Of a stretch of 64,000 bases of DNA, positions 36,379-48,589 are shown piece after piece (positions within the stretch are counted from its first letter, which is position 1; every line of letters begins with the position of its first letter). The DNA comes from Rosa chinensis (lineage: Eukaryota; Streptophyta; Magnoliopsida; Rosales; Rosaceae). The DNA lies in contig NC_037090.1 of assembly GCF_002994745.2 (NCBI RefSeq), positions 20,386,001-20,450,000 of the forward strand, read 5' to 3'. Under the pieces are notes generated by a model that ran no database searches, had not been told where the DNA came from, and saw only the letters and a program-made list of their open reading frames with translations. The translations under genes were made by a program, and so were the position numbers.

Positions 36379-37603
36379 GGGGGGTGAAATTTGCACACCC
36401 CACTTTACATTCTGCACACCCTTTCTAATTTTTTAATATTTTCTGATGTTTTCTTATATTTGTTTCCCATATTACCCTTCTTCTCCAACCACGTAGTGCC
36501 CAACTTTGCTTCTCTCTTTTCTTCTGTCTTCTTCTTCTTCTTCTTCTTTCTCTTCAGCCAGTCATCCCCAAGTCCCCAACTTTGCTTCTCTTTTTTCTTC
36601 CGTCTTCTTCTTCTTCTTCTTCTTCTTTCTCTTCAGCCAATCAACCCTAAGTCCCCAACTTTGCTTCTCCTCCAAAAAAGTACGCCATGCAAAAACAAAA
36701 CCAATAATTCTGATCATTCATAAAAGTCTCAATCAAATCCAATTCAGCAAGACCCATGATTAGATCCCGATCTCAATCAGAATTCAAAGCTTCCATGCAG
36801 GTATCGGAAACCCAATTGCTTAAAAATTCAAAACGAACCAAAACCCATCAATCATTGATCCAAAATGATGAGGAATTCCCAAACAATTTAAAACCCAAAT
36901 TGCATCACAACACAAAAACAAAAACCCATAATTCATTAAGTGCAAAATCACTCACCTCCGACACAAAGATCTTCTTCTTGTGGGCTTGAACTAAAAACCA
37001 ATCAATCTATCTACAATTTTTCACAATTGCGGTGTTGGCTCAGATTGAAAGAGAGAAGAAGAGGAGGGACTAGACTGGAAAGGGTTTTAGAGAGAGAAAA
37101 GGAGAGGTTTGCGGTTTTGGTGTTTTAGAGAGAGTGAGGGGGCTTGGAGTCGCCTTCAGGGGCGGTGCGTTTGGGGGTGATTTTGAGGAAGCAGACGAGG
37201 AGGGAGAAGGCGGTGGTGGTGGCGGCACCATGGCTGGCGAGTGGGACTAGGAGGTGGATGCAGTGGGGCTGCGATGGCTGAGGGGATGAGGGTGACGGGG
37301 ATTGGGCGATTGGGCGCATCATGAGGTTGGTTTTAATGGTTGAGTCTTTGGGTGTTGGGTGTGATGTAAAGGTTGAGTCTTTGGTAATGGTGGGTTGGTT
37401 TTAAAGGTGGTTGAGTCTGTTAATGGTGGGTTTTTTTTAGAGGAGGAAGAAAAAAGAAGAAGAAGAGAGAAGAGAACAGCAAAGTTGGGCTCTGAGTGGT
37501 TGGAGAAGAAGGGTAATATGGGAAACAAATATAAGAGAATAATAAAAAAATTAGAAAGGGTGTGCAGAATGTAAAGTGGGGTGTGCAAATTTCACCCCCC
37601 CCC
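36379..37603. mobile_element. Long-inverted-repeat DNA element (Mutator-like candidate), 1.2 kb
   Basis: The left end GGGGGGTGAAATTTGCACAC, continuing through the ATTACCCTTCTTCTCC region (about 130 bp), is mirrored at the right end. The flanks share TATTAAA (36372-36378 and 37604-37610), a 7-bp match that may be part of a longer, decayed duplication. The interior holds CTT-rich arrays (36527-36545 and 36604-36626) and a GC-rich stretch at 37040-37320, with no transposase. Confidence 0.75.
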
Positions 37604-38326
37604 TATTAAATTGACATGCCTCACTTAGTGACATATCATATATCTATGATATACATGGACCAACTCTCAAGTTACTACTGTCTAGGCACGTTGCCAATAT
37701 CAAAGGAGTCATAACCAACACGGGTTGTACACCCATTCTCTACTTCACAAAACTGTGATTTACTATACAACTATCAATCATAAAATATCAAGTTACGTCA
37801 AGCATAATAATTGGATGCCTTGCACCAGCTTGCTAATCTCTATTTTTAGATTGTCCCAATTATTTTGCTAGTTACAACATCATATTTCTCATGCTCCATG
37901 TATACTATTATACATTCTCTATAAGTCACTTTGTGCTAACATCTATTTTTGTTTTGAGGAGACTCGATCACTCGAATCAGATACATCATTGGCATACTAT
38001 ATTATGACTCCACTTTTCAAAACACGGAAATTTCATACTCGGACAACTCCACCATTGTTTACAATGTTTATATATTTTTGAACAACTCCAGATAAGTTCT
38101 CATTTACACTCATTCAACTAGAGTTAATGCAATGTTTTACATGCTTTTACTACTTCTAAGTATGCCTACAAAATGTGATAACTTTAGTAGCATAAGTCAC
38201 TATGCTTAAATGAACATACCATGCTTTAAATGTCTCCATGACTATCAAGCATGATTATAAAGTGCAAAATGTTATCAGCAACTTCATTACAAGTACATGT
38301 TATACACATGCCATGCTTATATTTAA

Positions 38327-39512
38327 GGATTAATTTCAGTTTACCCCCCTGAGGTTTGGGGGTATCATCATTTCACCCCCTGTACTTTCAATTTTGAATT
38401 TTTACCCCCTAAACTTTCCAATTTCAATCAGTCGTGTCCAATTTCTACTATTCCGTCCATATTGGACGTTAAGTTTGACTTTTGAGGGCTAAAATGGTCA
38501 TTTCAACATAAAAAAAATTTAAAAAAAAATTCTTTTTTTAGTTTTTTTAAGTTTTTTTTTTTTTTTCTGTTTCTTTTTTTTTTTTACTTTTATTTATTTA
38601 TTATTGTGTCTTCAACCTATATACTACAAGTTATAATAGGTTTATAAAAACAAAAAAAATACTCTAGGTGGTTGAAAGCCGCTCGCTGGTCTACGATATT
38701 TGTGATATATCTCTGATAAAGTAAAGAATTTTAGGATATATCCCCAATAAAGTAAAGAAATATTTGTAAAAAATAATTTTTCACTTTATCTGTAAATAAA
38801 TATTTGTATATCCCCAATAAAGTGAAGAAATATCGGTGTAAAATCATTTTTGGTCTATGATATTTGTGATATATCTCCAATAAATTTAAGAATTTTATGA
38901 TATATCCCAAATAAAGTGAAGAAATATCTGTAAAAAATGATTTTACACTTTATCTGTAAATATCTGTATATCCCCAATAAAGTGAATAAATATTTGTGTA
39001 AAATCATTTTTTACAGATATTTATTTACAGATAAAGTGTAAAATTATTTTTTACAGATATTTCTTCACTTTATTGGGGATATATCCTAAATTCTTCACTT
39101 TATTGGAGATATGTCACAAATATCGTAGACCAGCTAGCGGATTTCAACTACCTAGAATATTTTTTTGTTTTTATAAACCTATTATAACTTGTGGTGTATA
39201 GGTTGAAGACAAAATAAAAATAAATAAATAAATAAATAAAACGAAGAAACAGAAGAAAAAATTATAAAAAAAAAAAAGAAACAGAAAAAAAAAAAAAACT
39301 AAAAAACAGATTTTTTATTTATTTTTTTATGTTGAAATGACCATGTTAGCCCTCAAAAGTCAAACTTAACGTCCAATTTGGACGGAATAGTAGAAATTGG
39401 ACACGGCTTATTGAAATTGGAAAGTTTAGGGGGTAAAAATTCAAAATTGAAAGTACAGGGGGTGAAATGATGACACCTCCAAACCTCAGGGGGGGGAAAC
39501 TGAAATTAATCA
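38327..39512. mobile_element. Near-palindromic Mutator-like foldback element, 1.19 kb
   Basis: The element is flanked by a perfect 9-bp duplication TATATTTAA (38318-38326 and 39513-39521). From GGATTAATTTCAGTTT at the left, the sequence is mirrored from the right end through almost its whole length. Only a centre of a few hundred bases departs from this, and that centre is made of repeated CCCCAATAAAGTGAAGAAATAT units, themselves in both orientations. The GGATTAA end resembles that of the element at 20319-21867. No coding capacity is visible. Confidence 0.88.
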
Positions 39513-39589
39513 TATATTTAATTACAATCTAATTAAATAAATATGCGACACTCACTTAAACAATAACATGTGACATTTAAAATCCTCGT

Positions 39590-40200
39590 CCTGAGCGAGG
39601 TACCCCAACAGGGTTAAAAGGCTCATGCCCTCACATGACTCTACCGGGTCACGAGGTACAAAGCCTTATTCTACCCGGGGTCACGCCACCTGGTAAAGGA
39701 GGCCTACAGACCCTCATTCAACCCCATTGGGTTAAGGAGGCTTGTGCCCTCACATGATCCTACCGGGTCACGAGGCCCAAGCCCTCATTCTACCCGGGGC
39801 CACGCCACATGGTAAAGGAGGCCTACAGGCCCTCATTCAACCCCATTGGGTTAAGGAAGCTCATGACCCCACCAGGTCACGAGGTACAAGCCCTCATTCT
39901 ACCTGGGGCCACGCCATCGGGTAAAGGAGGCCTACAAGCCCTCATTCGATCCCATTGGGTCAAGGTGGATCAAGCCCTCATGTGACCCCACCGAGTCACG
40001 AGGCCTAAGCCCTCATTCTACCTGGGGCCACTCCACTGGGTCAAGGAGGCCTACAAGTCCTCATTCCACGCCATCGGGTAAAGGAGGCCTACAGGTCCTC
40101 ATTCCACACCACCGGGTAAAAGAGGCCTACATGCCCTCATTCGATCCCAGTTAACGTGACCCTACCGGGCACGAGGTTCAAGCCCTCATAAATCCTTGAC
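39590..40200 (+). repeat. GC-rich minisatellite of the LTR family
   Basis: Diverged units contain GGTAAAGGAGGCCTACAGGC, CCTCATTC and CCACGCCACxxGGT. This is the complementary-strand counterpart of the array at 2736-3910, as expected for a related element in opposite orientation. Confidence 0.85.
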
Positions 40201-41143
40201 TCCAGACATAGGCCAAGGTCCAGTCCCTTACATTAAAATCCTCACCCCGAGCGAGGTACCCCTAGGGGGTAAGCCAAGGTCCAATCCCTTGCTTTTGAGT
40301 CATCTCACCTCCCGAGCGTTCTCTACACTTGGGGGACTTATTCATACCACTTATCACAAGTGGAGGTAGTATCCAAATGAGACTATTATTGAGCCACCCT
40401 CCCATACTTTCCAAGAATCTGCAAACATCACGCTTATGCCTTAAACGATACGTGTGAGTTTCGTGTTATGGTCTATTAATGGAAATATTGAATTTTTCAC
40501 CTATTGTTGATGGCAACAATCAAATTCTTTTTACATCTCATTAATAAGACCATAGGACAAAACTCACACAACCTATCACCCGCTCGACACGAGCAAACTC
40601 AAGTCCAAACTTTGATTTTACTAACTACATAACTTGGGGGACTTAGCGAGTAACCACACTCCCGGTCCTAACACACGTACATCATATGCATGCAACATAT
40701 ACATATCATTATGTATGTGTCATCATGTTCATCACACATCTATGCATCATATGCACTTCATTATACTATCATAACCACATACATTTCAGACTTGTACGTC
40801 ACATTTCAACACTGCATAATACGGGCATACACACAATTTGTCACATGCATCTCATACAAACATTCATGCACCTTGATGCATTTGACTCAAATGTCACCTA
40901 GATTGTCCTAGCGCAGTCAATATGCTCTTTGTACACTCTTATCTTATTTGCAGGTACTAGCTCGATAATGAGGCCCTCGTGGCACCAACCTCCCATGGAA
41001 CACTTTACAAGACCCGAAGAGTCCCTTCTTGCTTACGGAGTTAGGGGACTAGTATGGGTATGGTGTTCAACAAGGTCATCACTCATACTTGGTGGCATCA
41101 CATTTAAACTCCCCAACCAAGAATCGCCTCTTACTTGGGGACT

Positions 41144-41604
41144 TGTTGCTACCACTTATATTACATACCGCCAAGCATAAGCAACGACCTCGTAGGTGGG
41201 CCCCGCAACATGGTTAGTCTCTCCTACGACATGCATCCGGTAGACCGACACCTGAGCTACCTCGCTATGGTGGAGGTCGGCCGGTATCTCGCCTGGAGGC
41301 CACCCTCCCATGCTCTCAAAAAAACTTCAAGAGAAGTAAATATGTGTATTATGTCCCACATCGGAAATGTAAACGAGAAGGATACTTCCTTTAGCTATAA
41401 AGGGAAGTCCTCCCCTTCTTAGATAAGGATGGCATCCATGATCCCCACACTTGTATACTACAAAGGCTACTTGGCCTCACTCATAGTGAAATCTCTAAGT
41501 GGACGTAGTCTTGCCTCAAGGGAAAGGTAAACCACTATACATGCTTGTGTCACTCTCTCTCCATCATGCTTCATACTTAGTTCCCGTATTCTCACACAGA
41601 AACA
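41144..41604 (+). repeat. 3' LTR, 461 bp
   Basis: It is the partner of 25454-25914, starts TGTTGCTACC and ends CACACAGAAACA. It is preceded by CTTGGGGACT. Confidence 0.9.
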
Positions 41605-42087
41605 AATGTCAAGCAAAACTTACCATGATTTAAATTCCCAAAATGGAAATGAACACGGACTACCAGAAAAATGACAGATGGTGAAACAACACGTATATGA
41701 GCTAGTTAACTCAAACGTTCAGTTACATTCGTTCCAAGTTCAGTTGAGGGTAAATTGGATGACACATCCCACATTTTCAGATTTGGCACTTCTCTAAACA
41801 GAGAGACCATTGCCCGTACTAGATTTTTTTTTTTTTTTGAGAATAATGTACTAGATTGTCATCACTAGTTCACGAAATAAAAATACACAAGTAGCAAACA
41901 TTATAGATTGCATGATCTTTCCAAAAAAAAAAATTGAATGCATGATGTATGAATCGTTACCCGAACAAAATCTACAACATTACAAAGCAAAAAATTAAGA
42001 AACAACCATTTTATGGATTTTCTTTTTTTCTTTTTTTCTTTTTTTTTTACTTCTCAGTTCACTTATTTGTCAAACCTATCTCTGCAT
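41605..42087. other. No gene recognised
   Basis: AT-rich spacer with poly-T runs at 41826-41839 and 42023-42048. Nothing resembles the missing 5' half of the Copia relic that lies on the far side of the 16-kb element. Confidence 0.55.
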
Positions 42088-43298
42088 TTCTTCTTTATTC
42101 AAATTTTTTTTTGAAGAATAAATCATTTCATTAACTTATTCATGGCCAAAAGGCACGTACATCAGATGTTGTCTCATACCAAAATCATAAATGGCACAAG
42201 CTACCAAGCAAAGGACAAGTGACCCTCACTGTTAATACATACGCTCACTTATTGAGCCCAACTATAAGAAAACAAATCCCCACTACTAACCTCTCTTTGA
42301 ATAGTAAACCTAGTCACCTAGAGACCTCAATTGGTGTACAGCTAGAGAAATCTAAGATGAAAGCAGTAGAAGACCAAATTTCTAGTAATAGGCAAGAAGA
42401 CTAGGAAAACCTAAAGCTCTCCTTTGCCCTAATCATGAGCCTCCAACTGCAACATAATGATCCTCCGGGATCCCAAATACGAAACCCTAAAGAAACAGAG
42501 CCTATTTGCATGGTCCACCAAAAAGCCCAATTCCAACAAGTACTCAAAACAGGTTTGGACACTTCAGGCCCATTTGATTTTAGCCTCAAAACTTATTTGG
42601 GCCACCAAATCCTTTTGGGGTTCCAAAATGATTTGGGCACCCAAACTGATTTGGTCCAACCAATCTATTTGGGCACCCCACTTGCCGCTACTTTGCCAAC
42701 AACGGCAGGCGCCGCCGCTACCACTCCTTTTCCAATCTTGGCAGCAGATGCAGCCACCGCCATCGTCTCAGATCCGGTCACCCCACCGACGTGCTCTGCT
42801 TTCTCCAAAGCCTGGTACGCTTCACGGTGCACTGTGACTATCTTCGCCACTTTCACAGATTGGAGCGCAAAGGCCTGCGCTGCCATCAATCGGAATTTTG
42901 TCGCTTTGATCCAGGTCCAGAGATCGTGCGTCTGCCAAACAAGGCCTCTCATCTCTTGGCTTCCAAGCTTCATGCGCCATTCATTTCCGACTGTGTACAA
43001 CCCAGACTTGAGCCGGCCTCACCTCGGCCTGATTCGACACGGCCATTCTACCGCCCAATCAACATTGAGTCTGATCGGATTGGAGCACTGATCCATATCC
43101 CTCACATCAACTATTTCCTTCTGGCACAAAGAGGTGATGAGTAACCTAGGGCTAAGTTGGGTGGTCGCCGCACAAGATTGGCTTTTGAGTGTCATCAGCA
43201 GATAACATAGAAGGGAGACCGATACCGGCCCCATGGTTGAGGACTAGGGTTTAGGTTTCGCCAGAGCCCCATTGCATCAATTCTTCTTTATTCAAATT
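42088..43298 (-). mobile_element. Non-LTR (LINE-type) retrotransposon insertion with 18-bp target duplication
   Basis: The direct repeat TTCTTCTTTATTCAAATT occurs at 42088-42105 and 43281-43298. Between them, on the minus strand, the sequence ends in AATGAAATGATTTATTCTTC plus an A tail, as LINE insertions do. The 5' part has an ATG-rich, GC-richer stretch (42665-43234) whose minus frames resemble a decayed ORF1, but no domain can be named. A processed transcript of another gene cannot be excluded. Confidence 0.75.
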
Positions 43299-44276
43299 AT
43301 TGAAGAAAATGAGGAAGATAGTCTCTACAGTCCCATCCATCTAGAATTAGACCTTTGCCACTGCCTATAATGCAGAAGAACTGGTCATGGTTGCTAACAA
43401 AGCCATCCAATCCATCAATCCAAAAAAGTTATATCTCCGCTTCATCTAAGCAATTTAATTCCCCCATATACAGACATTTAACCCTGAAAACTTCAAAAGT
43501 AACGCATCCAAGCTGCAAATCCTTGAGGAATCTGCAGGTGAATGAGACCCATTTGCAGAACCCCGACAGTAACATTTCTCAAGCTCAAGCTCAAAAGATT
43601 ACAAATGGAAGATGAGCAAAAGCAGGGACCTTTAAGAATTGCAGGGCTCATATTCAGAGTTGCAAAACGCATGATGGAAACTAGGTCGTCTGGTAGGTCA
43701 TTTCGAGAGAAAAATTAAACATAACAAGTTATTGGATTTCGAATCCAACGCATCATTACTCGAGGCCTCAACTCTACAACAAATTTCAATTCAGTGAATA
43801 GAAACGCTGCCTTACCTTGTTATTCTCGCTGCAGTCGACTATTGAGGGAAAAGCTGTGAAATTCAAATGGTGTACAATTAGGTTTGTTCCAAATGCTTCT
43901 TTCCCATTTAGATGGCATGGTTTCTTGGAAACACCTAGCCACCTAATATATGCTTCTACAAAAAGCAATGAAACCTCTATGATCTTATTATCTGATAGCA
44001 TCAAATTTGAACATGAAGGATCAACTTGAAATCAATATTTATATCATGCGTGAGTTAGATATAGACATGAAATTAAAGCTTTTTTTTATTAGCTCTGAAT
44101 TTGTACAAGTTATAAGTTAAAAAGAAAAAATAGTACGTATCAATAAACAACGGCAACTCATACAACACCAGAATAGCAGAACAAACTCCTGAAGGTCGAC
44201 AGTTTTTACAAAGCAAGAGCTGCCCTGCCATCTCTATAAACCAAGTGAAGTATACTGCTCTGGTCATTATGTTCAT
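43299..44276. other. Spacer and probable SNX1 3' untranslated region
   Basis: The first half shows nothing recognisable. Next to the SNX1 stop the minus strand has AATAAA-like AATAAAAAAAA near 44080-44092, a plausible polyadenylation signal about 190 bases downstream of the stop. Confidence 0.5.
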
Positions 44277-47200
44277 TCACTGAGCAGGTGAACAACTTTC
44301 GAGTTTAGGCAGGAGACTTCGCCACGCATCTGCAATACTATTTGCCAGGCGTGCCTGCCCTTTGGCAAATTCGTGGAAAGCAACTCCCATATCTATTGTT
44401 TTTTGTTCCTGAAAGCGGACAATCTCTTCATTCATCAGTCGCACAATTGTTTCAAATCGTCTGGTCGCTTCCTCACTATCAGCCTTCAACTGCATCACAA
44501 ATACAATTTTTGTCAAATACAAAAGATCCATAATGTGCACACTGTGATTGCATGCATCAAGTGACTTGCCTCCTTGTACTCGAGCTCAGCTTCTCCCACC
44601 TTGTCTGATCTGGTTAGCATGAGTTTGTCACTGCATACCAATTAAGGAAAAGGATCAAACAACCAACGGGTTGACAAAAACAAATGCATCAAAGAATAAG
44701 CACTAGATTATCTATAACAAATTATCAATGTAGCCAAGTCCTACTTCAGTTAAATCAAATGGTTGTCATCTACACTATTTTGCAATTCTTTTTCTTAACC
44801 AATTTTGTTTTATTTACCAACAAACTACAGATGACTGCAGCCACTACTTCACATACGACTACACCAGCCCAACGGCTGTTTCAGACCGCAAAGAAATAAA
44901 ACAAAATTGGCCAGATGCATACAGATTTATCTCCTTCAACTTCATTGTTTCAGCAAGTTCACACTGTTGCCTGAAGGCATTTGCTCTCTCAGCTATGGTG
45001 GCCTGTTTCAATACACAAAATCAACAGCATCAGCTACTATATTCGATGACAAATAAAGATTAACCCTTTTGTGGCCAATAAATACAGATTCCCAGAAGGT
45101 CAAAATGGGTTGGAGTGGGGGTGAATAATACAATTAATCTATATCGTGAATCGAACTTTCCCACATGTATAAAACTATCAAAATTATAACCATACATCTA
45201 ATGTTATATACAATGGTAGAAAGTCAAAGACATACTCACCTTAATAGATTGAACAGCCCGAACATAATCTTTCAAGGGTTCTTCAAAATTCATTAACAGC
45301 TGGTGGGCCTAAAAAGGAATACAAAGATCAGAAAACTACAATGGGACACAATAAGCTCTTTAAAAACTAAGAGGGGAAATGTAACACAACCAAATTTGGA
45401 ACAACACATCATACACAATGTACCACTTATGAATGGCTCAATCCTCAATTAAGCTTACCTCTTTTTGCAGCTTAAATGATAATGCCTCTGACTTTGCCCC
45501 AAGCTCAGAAAACGCCTTCCCAAGAGCATTACCTTCACAAGCTCCAAGAAGCTTGGCTGCTTTCCCGAAATCTGATAGAGACTGTCCCAGCTCTGCAGAA
45601 ATATAGTAAAAAGAACCACAGTTTATCCTATAACCACTTTCTGAATTGTGTATGATGTGTGAACACCTCATAAAGAAACAATAACAAGTATTGAAAAAAT
45701 AATAATTAGCTGAGATCATTATTACCTCGGTGCCTCTTTACAAGACGGTATGCATGCTTCTGAGCTTCGGCCAAATGGTTTTCAAGCTCGAAGATGTAGT
45801 GTTTCAGCTTCTCATATTCAGGATTTGACTCTTCGACTGGCTTTTCCTTCCCGAGGACAACATCACTCACTTTGGATTGTACATCCTATCAGGTAATTAG
45901 GAAAGTTAGCGCTGAATCAGATTATCTATCCCAAAGGAAAAATAAATAAATAGTTAAAGTAGCCGATTCAGCCAAATATAGGTTACAAATGCACAAGCCG
46001 ATGAACTGTGCAGTGGAAAGGACTGCCCCTTCTCTTGCACTTGACCACACTTTTATAGAAAATAAAAAATGGTGAAAGAGGTTACTAAACTTGGATCTGT
46101 CACAAGCAGAACCGACTTTCACGCAATCCATTAATATAAATGGGCAAATTGCTACATCACATTCAAGACAGACATGCCAAGGAAATCTCTTCCTCAGTGG
46201 ATAATAAAGAAAAGTCTACTATTTGCCACTACAAACATAGTGAATAATTTTTCTACAGATTCTCAGTACATGCCTTAGAGGATTTTACCTTCTAATCTAC
46301 TTATCATTTTTTGCTCTAAGAGAAAGGAGTGGCTGGAAAACTATACAGAATGAGAAGAAACCTACAAGTTACAGAATGTTCATAAATATCTCATGGATAC
46401 CTACAACTACAAGTTACTGTCTCACAAGCAGTGAGCAGAATATATGTTACCTTAAATATTTGCATCAAATCTGAAGGCTTCTTCTTGAAGATACCAGTCT
46501 CATGAAACCTTAACCTCTCCATTGTCTGGAAAAGTAAAATGAACAAGTCAAATATTGTGAAGCCTAGGCACATGCTAGTATGCTACAGTATTAAGTTTCT
46601 TTGGTAGTCAGTGGTTCACACATTAGTCCAGCTTTTCACAGGTCAAACACTGATGGGATATAATTCACTGACTTCCATAGTTGTGACAACAACACAAAAA
46701 AACTAAGCAACTCAATGCATTAGTTAAAAAACATCACCTCTTCATCTGCCTGCAGGAATGTTCTAAGATCTTCACTTTGTTGAAGCTCATGATGCGAAGC
46801 TATACGATTAACAAATACATCCAATGCTTGGCGTCTCATCTCAATGAACTCAGCACTGAAACGGAATTTTTCTGCATTAAAGAAACTGGAGTTATTGCAC
46901 GTTAAATTATATACGCTATTTAAAATCTTAATTAATTCTCCAGTCAAACTACACCAATAAGCACCAACACAGAATCAAGAATTCAGTATATACACTAACC
47001 ACAGAGATGTGTTTACTTTGCTGTCAGCAAAATCCATGTATATGAAGTAGCATATTTGGACAGAAAAGAGTATGGACACCATCAACATGTGATCCTTGCA
47101 TTATCCCACATACATACTTTTATCTAGCCAATAAGAAAATATGTACAAATGCGCCTTATATGCAATAGGCTTGGACAGAAGTGTTTTGCTGAAATTAAAC

Positions 47201-48589
47201 TCTTCTGGCCTCTAAACCTTCATAGAAGTAATTAAAAAAGTTCTGTAAAATAGTAAAACATGATAACCTAAATCAGTCCAAGCATGGTATAAACCTACAA
47301 GATTGAGCTAACACCCGGTCACCACCACAACGCGTTGATTGGAAAATTTGAACCATAACAGAGATATATCCAACAGGGTATTTCAAGGCATACTTGAGGA
47401 TGCAATTAATAAATGCTTTTTAGACCTTAAAAAGTACACCAAACAAACAGTTGTGAAAAAAAGGGCCAGAGCTAGGTTGTTACCTACAGCACTCTTTTCT
47501 GGGATAGGAGGAATAAAGATTCCTTTGTACTTTTCAAAAAGACGATCTCGCAGCCAAACAAAATCACTATAACGTCGAATGACAATCTTCTCAGGCCCTT
47601 GGTACTCTGGGAAGTTTGTCTGCTAAAACAAAAGAATCCCATCATTCAAAAAGTGTAACACAAACATGCAGATGTGAAAGCTCAATAATAGAATTAAGTG
47701 TATATGATAACAAAAAATTGGCCCAAATAATACTTCAAGGATATAAAGTATATGATGATAAATTGATAAGAATTTACAGAATGCATGCAAAAATTCCCAA
47801 GCTTGTTAATCACTGTCTAGCTGCAACAAAAAGCACAGCTTATTTGAGTGCAAATAATAATAAGAGGCAATCATATGCTGTACAGCAAACACTGACCCAA
47901 AATCACTCTTTCAGCATAGTAAACCAACAATAGAGACAAGCATTTGGCCAAACCATAAATCGAAAGCTATTGTCCACATTCTTGTTACCTTCTTTCATCA
48001 TAATTAGAAAAGAACTCTAGGTAAAGCTATAACTTATAGAGCTTTCTTCAACTTGCACTGCCTCTTATATGATCAAGTAAATACAAATTCTCATTCTTTC
48101 TTTCTTTCCATGCTAAATCTCTTCCTTTCCTGGTTTACTTATTTTCAAAACCTGTGCCACATCAACCGAAAACTAATGTTTGAAATTCATCTAACTAAGT
48201 CACTAACTGATTCCCCTGTGTAAAAAATAAAAATAAAAACGAAGAACACCAAATTCTCTCAACAAGACCCAATTTAAAAAAGGCAATAATAGCACAAAGA
48301 GAGAAACTTCATAAGCTAACAATCAGCCAAGTATCTATGGTCAACTAAGCAATCAAAGAGAACCAAATCGAGCCACAAACCCGAACCCAAATCCAATAAA
48401 ATCTACAATTAGAATGCAGTGACGAGAATCAAGTGAAATTACCTTGGTGATTACTCGGTAGGAGATGTAGGCCTGCACGCCATTGCCCAATTTGACAGGA
48501 TCAGTAACCGAGACTGACAGGAACGGCTGCGATGCCGCCGGCGATCTAGGGCTCTGCGACGACCCCGATATACTTCTCTGCTGCTCCAT
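44277..48589 (-). CDS. SNX1: Sorting nexin 1 (retromer SNX-BAR subunit)
   Basis: Ten coding exons on minus: 48589-48443, 47619-47484, 46871-46738, 46525-46451, 45885-45726, 45592-45459, 45308-45240, 45002-44923, 44630-44570 and 44489-44277. Phases join cleanly to 402 residues, the size of Arabidopsis SNX1. The PX domain (about residues 25-140) carries the phosphoinositide-binding RRYSDF at 64-69; the Vps5-type BAR coiled-coil region fills about 170-400, including ELENHLAEAQKHAYRLVKRH. Family knowledge: SNX1 binds endosomal phosphatidylinositol 3-phosphate and, with SNX2 paralogues and the VPS26/29/35 core, supports endosomal recycling, for example of auxin carriers. Intron 9 has a GC donor (GAG|GCAAGT). 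The first in-frame ATG gives the conserved N-terminus. No defect was found. Confidence 0.96.

Larger units (their letters stand above)
25454..41604 (+). mobile_element. Coding-poor LTR element (same family as 1443-7528), expanded by three nested insertions
   Basis: 461-bp LTRs at 25454-25914 and 41144-41604 are close relatives of those at 1443-1918 and 6993-7528. A TTGGCGCTAGAAGGAGGG primer-type site follows the first LTR and CTTGGGGACT precedes the second. The flanks AAAGT and AATGT could be a 5-bp duplication with one change. Removing the nested Gypsy element (26556-35494) and two inverted-repeat elements (36379-37603, 38327-39512) leaves about 4.8 kb without gag or pol, similar to the first family member. 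A GC-rich minisatellite near the 3' end is shared between the two. Confidence 0.87.

Noticed and set aside
42435..43091. 218-codon plus frame
   Set aside because: Antisense to the LINE-type insertion; GC-rich segment open by chance in several frames.
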